Source: Aquatica leii (lineage: Eukaryota; Arthropoda; Insecta; Coleoptera; Lampyridae). From it: a DNA stretch of 64,000 bases. A program made the translations under genes and the position numbers. Positions 21,984-33,105 of the stretch are shown piece by piece. Position 1 is the stretch's first letter; each line of letters begins with the position of its first letter. The stretch is from the NCBI GenBank assembly GCA_035610365.1, contig CM069435.1, positions 4,862,001 to 4,926,000 on the forward strand. Reading direction: 5' to 3'. The notes under the pieces are model-generated. The model had not been told where the DNA came from, did no database searches, and was given only the letters and a program-made list of their open reading frames with translations.

Positions 21984-22800
21984 TTATATTACATTTATAG
22001 TTTTTTTTGTTTCAATTTTCTCTTGTTTTAAAATTTCTTTTGCTATTTCAATTAGAATATGCTGTTCCTCTAATTTTAGTTGATCCAACTCTTCATCTTG
22101 CTCACTTGCTCTTTTAGTTCTTGCAATGCGATATTCCAATTCCCTTTCAATTGCCGTGTGTCTAGTAATAAATGCTGGTTTTGTCCGTTTCCTGAAAGTT
22201 TTCACGTGGCTCGTTCTAGGTGCATCTAAAACAATTAATAGTTTGAAAATCAAAATAATGTTACAAAAAAGAATTGTATAAATGTACACCGTTTTTTTCG
22301 TTTATGTTCGTAGTTAGTATTACCTTTTATTTTCTCTTCTGTACTAACTGGAATCAGTAATGAATTTTTATCCAGCACATACTCTTGAAGATTGTCTTTT
22401 GACACACTCATAATTGTGATGGTGTCATTATCAATAGAATCTTTAATTTCGATGTCTACTAAATTAAGGACATCATCGACAACAGCATTTTCAGCATCTA
22501 CAGGTGGCGTATATGGACCACCACATGTAGCCATTCTGTTTATTTTCGCATTTGCTAATTCTTTTTTTCTACGGCTCTTCATATTCTCCCAACATTCTCG
22601 TAGCTCCTCTGTTCTCTTAAAATATTAAAATTAAATGATAAAATAATTAAAGGAAAAAATAACTACTCACATTAGAATGTTCGCCTATTGAATTAAATTC
22701 CTGCCTAATCGTTACCCACACTTTCTTCTTTTCCGATACAGACACAGCGTCAGTTTTTTTTACATTCGACACTGTGAATGTGCCGAGTGACGATTTCTTT
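21984..22800 (-). pseudogene. Harbinger 1 Myb/SANT-like partner gene
   Basis: Three exons can be followed on the minus strand. Exon 1 (to 22671) reads KKVWVTIRQEFNSIGEHSN, ending at GTGAGT. Exon 2 (22615-22324) reads RTEELRECWENMKSRRKKEL, then NRMATCGGP and an acidic region, ending at GTAATA. Exon 3 (22225-21984) reads APRTSHVKTFRKRTKPAF, then EEQHILIEIAKEILKQEK. The REC-ENMKSRRKKEL block matches the Myb/SANT-like DNA-binding proteins that accompany Harbinger transposases and help bring them to DNA. No start codon in frame was found near 22800, so the N-terminus is damaged or lies in another exon. The reading frame is otherwise open. Confidence 0.75.
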
Positions 22801-22829
22801 TAAAAATGTCTTTTCATCTCATTCATAAA

Positions 22830-23010
22830 TGATCTTTTATTTTAAATAAAACCACAAAGACTAATGATAACAATAATAACGCTAACAACAACACCAATGA
22901 AAACAATAATAATAACAGCAACAGAAACGATAACAATAATAACACAATAAGAAAGTAAATACATAAAGAAGCAAATACCACGCGCAAAAGAAGACAAAAA
23001 ACACAAGTGA
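22830..23010. other. CAA/AATAA-rich low-complexity sequence
   Basis: This stretch, upstream of the Myb-like gene, has one strand rich in A and C with runs such as AACAATAATAACG. It appears to be untranslated leader or simple-repeat sequence. Confidence 0.4.
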
Positions 23011-23288
23011 CGGGAGTGACGTTATAATTATTTGCGGTGAAGTTGGTTTAAAAATTATTTCCAGTAATGCCTCTTAAATTTTTTAGCAACATTTCCCTTA
23101 GAAAACTTTCCCCCAAAAACATTTTTGACAAATTCACTACTCAAATCTAACTCAAATTAGTCACTTATTAACTTTCGTCTCTGAATACCAAAAGTGAGAA
23201 TGAGTAGGATCTGCACTAATTAGAGTGAGATATTAGTTACTAACCGGTTGAGTGTGAGTTGGAAATTTGAAATGTCTATGAATTCGGT

Positions 23289-25030
23289 GCTTGCCGGATA
23301 CTTGCCTACTTGATGCATGTGAGCTTTCTTCAAACTCAAGCATCACATCTAATTTGCCTTACATGTCCAAACTTGCGAAATCGGCAAATCTGGAAATTTT
23401 TCATGCAATAGGCGAGCAACTTTGTTGAAATTCAAACGAAAATTATAACACTGATAACTACTGTCATGTATTAATAACTAAAACAAAATTTGCTAAAGCG
23501 TTTTAAACAAAACTAACATTGCCATGGTTACTATTTATGTATATCTTTTTGATTGATACCATCTAAAAAGAGTACCGTGCTGCTACCCTGCTACTTAGCC
23601 AATAAATACTCATCTATATCGAATGCAATTAAATTATTTTTAGCGAATGGTCTTGTATTAGATGTTTTGCATAGCTTCCAAACATAAATTACATAAGTGC
23701 GTAGAATCTAAACATCTAACCACTTAATCTTGTTACTAAGTTTTAATTAAAACTCGCTAACTAATTTTTATTTCTGTTAGCTTTTTTGTTGATTTAATTA
23801 TAGCAAAATATCTTTGATGAAATTTTGAAAACTGCTTTATACTTTTCTTATACTATTGAATTGTGTAGACTAGACTAAAACAATTCAATTATTTGAAGAA
23901 GTATCTTACGTATTACTTTTGCATAAAATATTTAGCAATTTTCTGATTTCTACTTAGTCTGTCTCAATTTAAATGTCACTCTCAACGCATTGTTTAAATT
24001 CGGTGTAACAACCCGGCGTTTGACATCTCATTCTTTTACTTTTTCAAAGTACTTTACGTAACTCGACACTTTTTACGCATATTGCACGAGTTCCTTTAGA
24101 AATTTGGCGTATACACGCTCAAACAATGGGTACTGGTACATTTACACGGATAATTAGCCTAATAAAATTAAGACGTTACGTAAACTCATTACAAAATTAT
24201 TTATCCATATTGGTATTTCTGAATTTTAGAATTCTGAAGAAAATTTTTCAAACAAGTTACATAACGTTGTTCCTCAACTCATTAAAAGGTATCGAGCGAC
24301 TGAATAAGGAGATTAATAACATTTTGATTATTTTCTTTAACAATCGCTATATAAAATAAACACTTGACAACTGGTACAATTGTGTGAAATAACTAGGTTT
24401 CATGCACTATAACTGTGATAAAACGTTCTGCAAGTCGAATGATGTAAGTTTTGAAATAAAAAAGAGAAAGGGAAAATTAAGGAACTTCATAATTAGCCGA
24501 TAATTAACGGAAATGTTTACAATTATGTCAATGCGCGTAAAAAAATTGTTTTGTGTACATTCTTTGTTACGCCCCGGAGTTACGCTTAAACTTCGTTATC
24601 CCATGTAGGATATTGCGCGGAAATATTTTGTTATAAAACAATAGAAACAGAGAAAAACATTTACGGAATAATTTTCGTTTATTAGACTACATCCGACGTT
24701 ATTAACTTTCGCCCGGTAAATGCTCAACTATATATGTACCTATTAGTTCAGCAAAATCTTGTTTAAATCATTCTGATGTTAACAGATATTTTTACTTTTT
24801 CGCATTTCTATTTTTACATAAACTAGTCGTTTATAAGCAACGAAACTATAGCCATGCAAGAAAATATGACTTTAAATAAAAGTGAATATAGACAAAAGAA
24901 ACTGACCAAGTACTTCAGGAAAATGGAAACAGACCACGTGTATACGTAATAAGCAGAAATAAACGTTTGCAATTTTCTTTTGTTTTTTCAAAGACTACAT
25001 AGAAACCTGAAAGTTTGTATAACGAACAAC
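23289..25030. other. AT-rich non-coding stretch
   Basis: No gene, terminal repeat or RNA was recognised. The 77-codon open frame at 24126 is basic and AT-rich with no similarity that I can name. Confidence 0.45.
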
Positions 25031-25055
25031 GACAACGTTGAATACTTTTCACTTA

Positions 25056-25622
25056 TTATTCTATTGCATTTCTTATTATATTTATAAATTTTCTCCATTC
25101 CTTCTTGTTCTCTGTCAACTTCTTGGCTTCAGTCCACGTTTTGCCTTTTCTGCCTAGTATCGCCGTTATTTCGTCATTCCAAGTCTTCTTGGGTCTTCCT
25201 CTTGTTCTACTTCTTATTGCTCCTGCTTCCCACACGTTTTTGACTTGTCTCTTATTGTCCATTCTGCAAATATGTCCAAACCATCTCAATTGTTGTTTTT
25301 CTATTATATTGATAACTGACTCTACTTCTAGTTCTTTTCTTACTATGTCGTTTCTTATCTTGTCTCTTCTAGTTATAGCCTTAATTCTTCTTATATACTT
25401 CATATCCATGGCTTGGATCTTACTCTTCAATGTATTTGATAATACTCAGCTTTCACTTCCATATGTTAGGATTTGTCTGAATACGGTTCTATATACCGTC
25501 ATTTTTGTTTTTCTGCTGACTTCTTGTTTACCTATGAAAGATTTGTTCAGGCTATGGTACATTCTCGCGGCGTTGCTAATTCTCTCGTTCACTTCTTCTG
25601 TCATATTTCCATCCCTATCTAT
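25056..25622 (-). pseudogene. LINE ORF2 C-terminal segment
   Basis: The frame reads DRDGNMTEEVNERISNAARM, SFIGKQEVSRKTKMTVYRTV, LTYGSES, KSKIQAMDMKYIRRIKAITR, then QLRWFGHICRMDNKRQVKNV and RGRPKKTWNDEI, ending in a stop at 25056. The RWFGH-CRMD and RGRPKKTW blocks are the usual end of insect LINE ORF2 proteins after RT. One stop occurs near TYGSES. It continues the ORF2 whose earlier part is on the opposite strand at 27063-29333. Confidence 0.8.
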
Positions 25623-26105
25623 CTAGAGAGAGAATGTCGGCGTGTAAACTCGATAAAAGACGGAAATAAAAATTAAAAGCTGTAAGAAGTGATTAATTAA
25701 GTGAAAAGTATTGAACTATATCATTACTGTGAGTGAAAATCATCAATTAAGGACCCAATCAATAAAGGTAACGTTAATATTATTCTAATATACGGTTAAA
25801 GGTCATGCGACGATTGCGATATCAAAGTGATAAACAATTTAAAGTACATAAATAGAAACCGAAATTTAAATATAAACTCGAATCTAAATTAAAATTAGTA
25901 TTAAGGTACATGCACACAGTAGGTAAAACAAAGTGTCGAAGAAAACAGGCACGAGAGGAGAACGGCCTTCGAGGAGTTGATCCGGGTGGCCTCTAGCCTC
26001 GGCTACAAAACTTTTATAGACGGTGGTGATAACCCAAAACGCCAAAACCATTCGAAAATATAATACAGAGCCGTATTCATTGTACGAGATATTAAAACAT
26101 AATAA

Positions 26106-26923
26106 ATGAACGATAACGAAGGACTAATTCAACAACAATATAAAGATAACGCACGCCAAAGAGCAGGCAGTGTGGGAAAGATAGACGATTATATTAAAAG
26201 ATTGCACCCCAGAGAAGAGATCGAAGTAAATAGTAAAGTTTTCAAGAGAAGCAGAACAATAGATAGTACAACGACTAAACAAAACAAGAATACCGCAGAA
26301 AAACCGAAAAGTGAAGCGGTAAAAATGGAAGAAGTACTTAAAAGCATTCTACAACTGAAGAAAGAGTTAAAAGAAGACGCACAAAAGAACATGGAAAGCT
26401 TGAAAGAAGAGTTTAAAAACAATCAAGAGGAGATCAAAGAGCTCAAAGTGGAATTAAAGAGAAGAGAGAATGAAATGAGAAGTTAAAAGTGCGTGTAGGA
26501 AACCTAGAAGCAAAATTTGAAGAGCAGGATAGAGATAAGAAAAAACTAAATATAGTGATCAAAGGAATACAAGTTCAAGATGCATTGGTAAGATAAAAAG
26601 TAGAAGACGTTTTACAAGAAAAGATAGGTGTGAAACAAGAAATAAGAGAAGTATTCAGAGTGGGCAAAGTAGAAGCTAACAAAATAATCGTAGTAAAAAT
26701 GGAAACTTGGCAAAATAAAATAGAAATAATGAAAAAGAAGAAGGCATTAAAAGGAACAAACATAAGAATAGAGAATGATTTAACAGTAAAAGAACGAGAA
26801 ATACAGGTGCACATCAAGGCATTTGCAGAAAAAGCAGGAAATGAGGGGAAACGGGCAAAAATAGTTGGATACCAAAAACTAATAGTAGACGGGAAAGAAT
26901 GGAGATGGAACCAGGAAAAATAG
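26106..26923 (+). pseudogene. LINE ORF1 (RNA-binding chaperone type)
   Basis: The first frame, from ATG 26106, has a basic N-terminus and from ~residue 70 a long coiled coil (EEVLKSILQLKKELKEDAQK, LKEEFKNNQEEIKELKVELK). A frameshift at about 26485 leads to VGNLEAKFEEQDRDKKKLNI, VIKGIQ, a stop near 26595, and then REVFRVGKVEANKIIVVKME and KGTNIRIENDLTVKEREIQV. Coiled coil followed by a GI/V-rich RRM-like part and an ENDLT-like C-terminus resembles L1-type ORF1p, which trimerises and coats the LINE RNA. Two lesions break it. A run of about 15 A (27057-27071) separates it from ORF2. Confidence 0.7.
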
Positions 26924-27062
26924 AAGCTGGAAGAAGCCGACAAGGACACGTTAATTATCGATAATGATTCAAAAAACTAAGCACCACCAACACTAACAAT
27001 AAGAAGATGAAAATGGCAATGAAAACGGATTTACGAGCAAAAAAGAAAATAAATCAAAAAAA

Positions 27063-29333
27063 AAAAAAAAAGAAACAGCTCTTAAATTGGGTACGTGGAA
27101 TATTAGAAGTCTTAATGGGAAGGAGCAGGAGCTCATATATGAATTTGAGAAAGCAAACCTAGACATATTAGCAATAACAGAAACAAAGAAAAAAGGAAAT
27201 GGGATAATAGAAATGGAAAATGGACACTTACTAATATACAGTGGAGTAAAACCAGACGACCGTGCAGCTGAAGGAGTAGGGTGCATAATAAGAAAACATC
27301 ATGTTAATAGTGTAAATAAATGGGAATTTAAGTCAGGAAAGATACTAAAAGTTGAAACACAATTAGATCAACATAACATAATAACTCTTCTAATAATCTA
27401 CGGCCCAAGCGAAGATAGAAAGACAAAAAAGAAAGATGAATTTTGGGAAGATATGAACAAAATGATAGAAAATATAAAGAATAGATTAATAATGCTAGGA
27501 GACTTTAACTGTCGGGTAAGGAAAAGAAGCAATAACGCGATCGACGTAATAGGACAATACGGAGAAAATCATAAAAACAATAACGGAGATAGACTAATAA
27601 ATTTTTGCATAGAAAACAACTTAATAATAACGAATACATTCTTCAAGCACAAGGAAATACATAAATACACGAGAGAGGTTATAAGCAGAAACGAGAAATC
27701 CATAATAGATTACGTAATCGTAAACACAGCATCCATGAAAGAAATCATAAATTTTAAAACAAGAAGAGGACCCGAAATCTACAGTGACCACTATTTGGTA
27801 GTAGCGAAATTACGTATAATAACGGAAAAAGAAAAAACACTAGCAACAAAAACACGGCACAGAACAAACAACAACAACAACAACAAGAGTAAACGAGAGG
27901 ATAAAGACATATAAACTGCGAGAAACAGAAACGGCAAGCAAATGTAGGAAAAATATAGAAGACAAAATAGCAGCAAAGGCTGACCAATGGGAACTCATGA
28001 GTCTAGAGCAGATGTGGAGACACTTTAAAGAGATTGTACTGACGACAGCAAGGGAACAATGTGGAACAATTGCGCTAGATAAACAAAAGAAACAAACCAA
28101 ATGGTGGAATAAAGACATCAAAGAACAAGTAAACGTTAAAAAAGAAAAGTGGAAACAATACCTAGGAAGTAAAACGGAACAAAACTACATAGCATACAAA
28201 AATCAACGCATAAAAGTAAAAGAAATGGTCTTACAGCGAAGCAAAGTACATGGGAAGAATTCGGTCAAAAAATGGAGGAAGATAGCAAAAGAAACCAAAA
28301 GTTATTCTACCGAGTGTTAAAGACCTTAAGAAAAAGAAAACAACAAAGTTTACGACAAATAAAATCAAAAGACAACAAAATTTTAACCGATGAAAAAGAA
28401 ATTATGGAAAGGTGGAAAGAATATTTCCAAGAACTCCTCAATACAAGCAAAACAGGAAACACGGCAAACGAAGAAAAAGAAAAACACCTAGAAGACAAGA
28501 AAAGCAATAAAAAGCATAAAAACAGGAAAAGCATCAGGACATGACAAAATAACAGGTGAAATGATGAAAAATCTAGGAACAAAGGGCAGAGAATGCCCGA
28601 ATGATAGGGGAATAACATTATTAAGCATTGTATCAAAAATATACGAAAGAATTCTAGAAAAAAGACTAAGAAATATAATTGAAAAACAACTAGATGAGGC
28701 ATAGAGTGGATTCAGGAAAAGTAGGAGTGTACAATATCATATTTTTACTATCAAGCAGATAATGGAAAAAAGCAGATCAGGAGGCTCGGAGATATATATG
28801 TCATTCTTAGACTTGGAGAAGGCCTTCGATACAGTGCCACAAAAAGAAGTGTGGGAAAGCCTAGACCATAGAAATATCAATCCAAAGTTAATAACAGGGA
28901 TCAAAAGCCTATACGATAACAATAAAAGCTACATAAGAAAAGCCAATGTAGAATCCCAAACATTCACAATAAACGACGGTCTAAGACAAGGGGGGATAAT
29001 GAGTCCAACCTTATTTACGCTAGTAATGGACGATATTATAAAAGCGACAAGGAATAGAACCAAAAAGCTACATGTAGGTTACAACAGGCTAGCAACAGTG
29101 AGGATATCAGAACGCGCTTTTGCTGATGACATAATGGTATGCGCTGCCAAAGAAAAATATCTACAAGACAACCTCCAAATATGGGAAGAACTATCGAAAA
29201 AAATGAAAATAAACACGAGCAAGACAAAAGTAATAGTGATTAGCTAAAAAAAAATAAATAAACATAGGAATAAATAGAGAGGTAATAGAACAGGTGAACG
29301 TATTTAAATACCTGGGAGTTATCATAGATAGGG
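27063..29333 (+). pseudogene. LINE ORF2 endonuclease and RT
   Basis: The AP-endonuclease domain is complete up to 27914: LGTWNIRSLNG, ILAITETKKKGNG, LLIIYGPSED, IMLGDFNCRV and EIYSDHYLVVAKL carry the expected N, E, D/N and SDH residues. After frameshifts the RT reads GKASGHDKITGEMMKN (about 28521), RGITLLSIVSKIYERI, a TAG at 28702, SGFRKSRSVQYH, FLDLEKAFDTVPQ (about 28804), GLRQGGIMSPTLF and AFADDIMVCAA (about 29113; FADD catalytic box), and ends at YLGVIIDR. The protein would nick DNA and copy the LINE RNA at the break. The remaining C-terminus is on the opposite strand at 25622-25056. Confidence 0.82.
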
Positions 29334-29343
29334 CATTTCTCAT

Positions 29344-29612
29344 ATTAAAAGTTTAAACGCCTACAGAGATAGACAAAAGACAATAACTTACTCACGTAAT
29401 TCTATGGCACGAATATACTTTCTTAATGTAAGAGAAAGACGGCGCTAGAACAATACAACGTAAAATTTCCACTGTTTAAGAGGCTTATAAGTAGTAATCA
29501 AACAACACAAACATAAATTTAGCTTTCAATAAATTCTACGTTTTATTTCAATAATGAAACGAAAAAAGAAAGAAAACGTTTGTCTAGCTTTGCAAGTGTT
29601 TAAACTTTTAAT
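29344..29612. mobile_element. MITE with ~34-bp TIRs
   Basis: The 269-bp segment begins ATTAAAAGTTTAAACGCCTA and ends with the reverse complement of ATTAAAAGTTTAAACACTTG. The match extends to AGACAAA on both arms with about 6 mismatches in 34. There is no coding capacity. It starts about ten bases after the LINE breakpoint. No target duplication was clear. Confidence 0.6.
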
Positions 29613-29639
29613 CCGACAAACGCCACTTTAAAAAAATCC

Positions 29640-32600
29640 GACTTTAAATTGTACCCTAAAGTTTTAAATTTCTCTTCGCCGAGTTTTCGATTTATTTATG
29701 TTCTCTGCTTAAGTAATTAAAAAAATGTAATTGTTATTTATAATAAAATAAATTCCATCCATAACTCGAATAATGATACACTGTATGTCCAAATGTAAAA
29801 CTACTGTACTAATTAACCTAAAAGTATTAATATATCCGGATTAAATCAACATTTCGATTTTTTTTGCAAAGGAATTATTATCACCATTAGAACGTAATTA
29901 GGGGTCGAACAATTGCAGTATAAATTTCCATTACTCCTTTTAAATTATTTGTATGAAAAATTAAAGGATACATATCTTCCTTTATAAAATCAAGTATAAT
30001 TTCTCATACAGAACGCTAAAAAAATTCCAATAAAATTTGAAAATACATACCTATGCTGGAAATCTAAAAATCACAAAATTAGGAAAATGCAAAATGCATT
30101 TTTCCGCTTTCTCTTCATTACATTTAATTTAAGTATTAACTATTTCAAGGAAATATAAATTTAATAATAATGAACTGAAATTTGCAAATTCGTCGTTTGC
30201 ATATTTTTTATGTTTAAGATTATTATAGTACCTACTACATTTTATGGTTATACATTTCTGTAGACGGTTTGGCATCCAATTGATTAAATTGACACATACA
30301 TTAGCTCTTCGAAATCTTTCCCACACAGTATTAATATGGCGATGCAAGTTGTTTATATTTTGTATTTTTATGTTATTGTTCAGTTCGTCGTTCCACCTAC
30401 GCATGGCCGCCGCCCACAAATTCTCTATAAGGTTCAAATCTGGTGACTTAGGTGGCCAACGGATTCTTTACACTTCTGGACCATTCTTGAACTACCGCTG
30501 CCGTATGTATAAGAGAATTGTCCTGAACAAACCGAATTGGTCCTTTGGGATAAACTGCTCGTACGGAGGGCAAAATAACGTCAGCTTTTTTCGTTTACAA
30601 TTAATTAACAACAATTTAGCAACAAATTCTACACACATTTTAAACCAAATACCGATTCATTAAAACACTGTTTAGAATGGTGTACTACACTAACTTGCCT
30701 AAGTTTAGAGCATAATTAAAAACACCATTGCTATGTGACTGAAACTTGTATAATTTCAATATAAACGATTTCCTGTGACGTAAGTGAATAATTGTGCAAT
30801 CTGAATTGTACATCATATAATACCTATAAAGTAGGTATATATACCCATGTTTAAAATTGAAATGACTGCTAAAAAATAGCAAAATAAAAAATTATCTTAG
30901 CGATAAACCCATACTTCACATTCTCGTAAAGCAATAATCTTCTCTCTAGTTTCTAGTGATAACTCTGCTTGTCCATGAAGACGTGGCATTTTGCACAAAA
31001 TTGACACACAAAACAACTAAATATTATACATTACAAAATGAATTTTAAGTAACCCCTTTATATACCCTACTTAGTAATGCCGGAGCCTTGAACAGAAAGG
31101 ATCATTACTGGGTCTCTGGAAACACTGCTTTAAGCGTAATTTTGATGAGAATTTCTGTATTCTTTTTTCTCAAATTTTAATTCAATCTTACTGCTACTAG
31201 TTTTATAATCAACAATCCTAGGTTTTCCAAAATAATTTTGATGTAATGAACCAAATCCAAATGATTTCAAAATTCATTACGTTTGCCAAAAGTAATGTTT
31301 TGGACCCTTTATGAGTTTATTAATATTGTCAAAAGAGGCAAAATAATAAATAAAACTAAGGGAAAAAAGTATATGATAATATAAATTTAAAAATAGTATA
31401 AAAACTATAAATTATTAATGTTTTGTAATTATTTCGTTGAAAAGTTTTACTTCTTTGTATTATTATATTTTGTTGATGTTATTGTACTTGTTTTATTATT
31501 TATTACTTAAAGCAAGATGAAACATTATTTATTTATTTAGAGATTTTGCATTTTATCATTTTATTTTTACACGATATTTCTGCATTACGTCGAAATTTAG
31601 TGGGGGAACTATTGGGACACTAAAATTTCTAATGGTATGGAATGACGTGGCATCTTTTAGGTTAATCGTTACTTATAATTATTAGGTTTTCGAAGTATTG
31701 GGTATTTAAAAAAAAATATTTTCTCTTGAAACCAAGGTTCAGACTTAGTGTTTATATTATTAATTTGGAAATAAACGTTGTTGATTGTTTTGTACCAAAA
31801 AAAAGAGATTGATTTTTCCAATGTTTGGTGATATATGTCCATTACTTAGTTTTAGCAGAAACCTGCAAGAATTCTGTTTTTATTTATAGGTAACGAAACT
31901 CTTATTAGCTTTGATTTTCAGTTCAGTTACATCTAAATAAAGATAATATCTTTTTAAAAGAATATTAATTTTCAAGCCACTTTTTTTTTTGTTATAATAT
32001 ACGTAAGATTTTACGAAAGCCACCTGAAAATAAAACTCTACAGGCACATATAAGTAAATTTGAGTTATGCATACCTTCTGTCTAATAAATTGGGTTAAAT
32101 CAGCAAAGTTGAAGCATTTTTTCCGTGTATTACGACAGTGTAATCAAAAAAACAATCGGATTTTACCTATATTCTTAAAAGTTCATTTTCTATGAAAAAA
32201 TGTAAACTACGAATAAAGGTTATGAGAATTTGTAATGGGAATTAAGATTACAATTGTTCAACCACTAATTACGTTCAAATGATGATAATTCTTCTTTTAC
32301 AAAAAAATCAGAATGTTGACTTTAATTTAATCCGGAAATATTAAAAATGTAGGTTAACTAAAACAGTAATTTCATATTTGGGTATGCAGTTTAAATTTAT
32401 TGGAGCTATTAATGGAACTTTTTTTAATTTATTTTAAAATTTTAAATTCGGCGAAGAAAAATATAAATCTTTATGGTACAATTTAGATACATATTTGCAG
32501 CAAAAAACATGTTCTTTGAACGTTTGAGGCGGTGCTTGTAAAAAATGGTTAGTAACCTCGTAACATCGTTGCAAGTAATGTCTACAATGCCAATGTTGTC

Positions 32601-32690
32601 AAATTTAACTACTCGTTATAACTTAAGTTTGGTTGCCTACCTTACAGGTCGCGCTTAAAAGTGTCCAATTACTTTTTTGAGGCAGTGTAC
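29640..32690. mobile_element. Tc1-like element with very long TIRs
   Basis: 29640-30010 and the reverse complement of 32170-32490 are homologous over several hundred bases. Shared blocks include TAAATTGTACCNTAAAG, TCTTCGCCGA, TCCGGATTAAAT and GAACGTAATTAG. The right end runs to 32690 with GTACACTGCC and AAAAAGTAATTGGACAC on the minus strand, the look of a Tc1 terminus next to TA. The outermost ~150 bp of the left repeat are missing. The damaged transposase lies between the repeats on minus. Long inverted repeats of this sort are known in IR/DR-type Tc1 elements. Confidence 0.7.
30129..30989 (-). pseudogene. Tc1-like transposase pseudogene
   Basis: Start at ATG 30989: MPRLHGQAELSLETREKIIA is the N-terminal helix-turn-helix region, soon interrupted by a stop. 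After ~330 bp without similarity comes FVQDNSLIHTAAVVQEWSRS (second catalytic D in QDN) and, after a frameshift, SPDLNLIENLWAAAMRRWND (third D). The open frame ends at 30129. The distance between the two is compatible with DD34D. The middle of the protein with the first D is deleted. The predicted plus-strand frame at 30244-30663 is its antisense shadow. Confidence 0.75.
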
Positions 32691-32750
32691 AAGACATTAG
32701 TCTTATTTTTTAGTTTTAATACTTCTACAAACACTAGAAATATAAATGTT

Positions 32751-32932
32751 GGGCCAGTTGCATAAAGCATTGTTAAATTTGACAATATAGTTAACTACGT
32801 GATCAATGCGTGTAGTGGCCGTCAAGTACAAAATCAGTTGTTTTACTGACGACATTGTCAAATCAATAGCTTTAGATTCAGTGAACAACGGTGTTAGGTA
32901 GTAAAGTAGTTAACTTTGTTTTATGCAACCGG
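32751..32932. mobile_element. MITE with CCRGTTGCATAAA ends
   Basis: Left end CCAGTTGCATAAAGCATTGT (32754 on) and right end TTTATGCAACCGG (to 32932) are inverted copies. A second inner match (GTTAAC/GTTAAC) follows. About 180 bp, no coding capacity. This terminal motif is a common type among small insect repeats. Confidence 0.7.
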
Positions 32933-33105
32933 ACGTAAAGATTGTAACAAAAATTTCGATACTTATAGTTCCGCACGCTCGCGTACGATCACGCGCTGAA
33001 CCTTCCACTCGTATCAAATTTTTATTCCAACGTTACATAATATACTATTTTGCAGTAAGTTCTGTAATAACGTATATTGGAATATTACTTAACAGTTGTT
33101 TATAT

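Larger units (their letters stand above)
16893..23288 (+). mobile_element. PIF/Harbinger element 1, split by a later insertion
   Basis: The element contains a transposase on plus (exons at 17414, 20983 and 21211) and a Myb/SANT-like gene on minus (22800-21984), arranged tail to tail as in many Harbinger transposons. Possible terminal inverted repeats are imperfect: left GGACTGAATTCAGAAACG from about 16891 and, on the other strand, GCACCGAATTCATAGACA from about 23290, both continuing into TTTCCWACTCACACT. No TTA/TWA duplication is visible at these points, so the limits are tentative. Without the insertion at 17529-20963 the element would be about 3 kb, a normal size. Confidence 0.6.
25041..29333. 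mobile_element. LINE with 5' part inverted (twin-priming form)
   Basis: Positions 25622-25041 (minus) carry the 3' end of ORF2, and 25623-29333 (plus) carry 5' leader, ORF1 and most of ORF2. The plus part stops in ORF2 at YLGVIIDR (29333). The minus part starts at IDRDGNMTEEVNER (25622). The two breakpoints share ATAGATAGGG (29324-29333 and reverse complement at 25613-25622), so together they make one LINE whose 5' segment is inverted. Seen from the minus strand, the order is inverted 5' part then 3' part, the order known for twin-primed L1 insertions. No target duplication or clear poly-A was found. Confidence 0.75.

Noticed and set aside
25105..25676. 173-codon hydrophobic plus-strand ORF
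   Set aside because: It is the antisense of the LINE ORF2 C-terminus (RWFGHICRMD on minus).
26189..29227. Several minus-strand ORFs of 60-131 codons
   Set aside because: Antisense shadows of LINE ORF1 and ORF2; low-complexity Phe/Leu/Ser composition.
30244..30663. 139-codon plus-strand ORF
   Set aside because: Antisense of the Tc1-like transposase (SPDLNLIENLW on minus).
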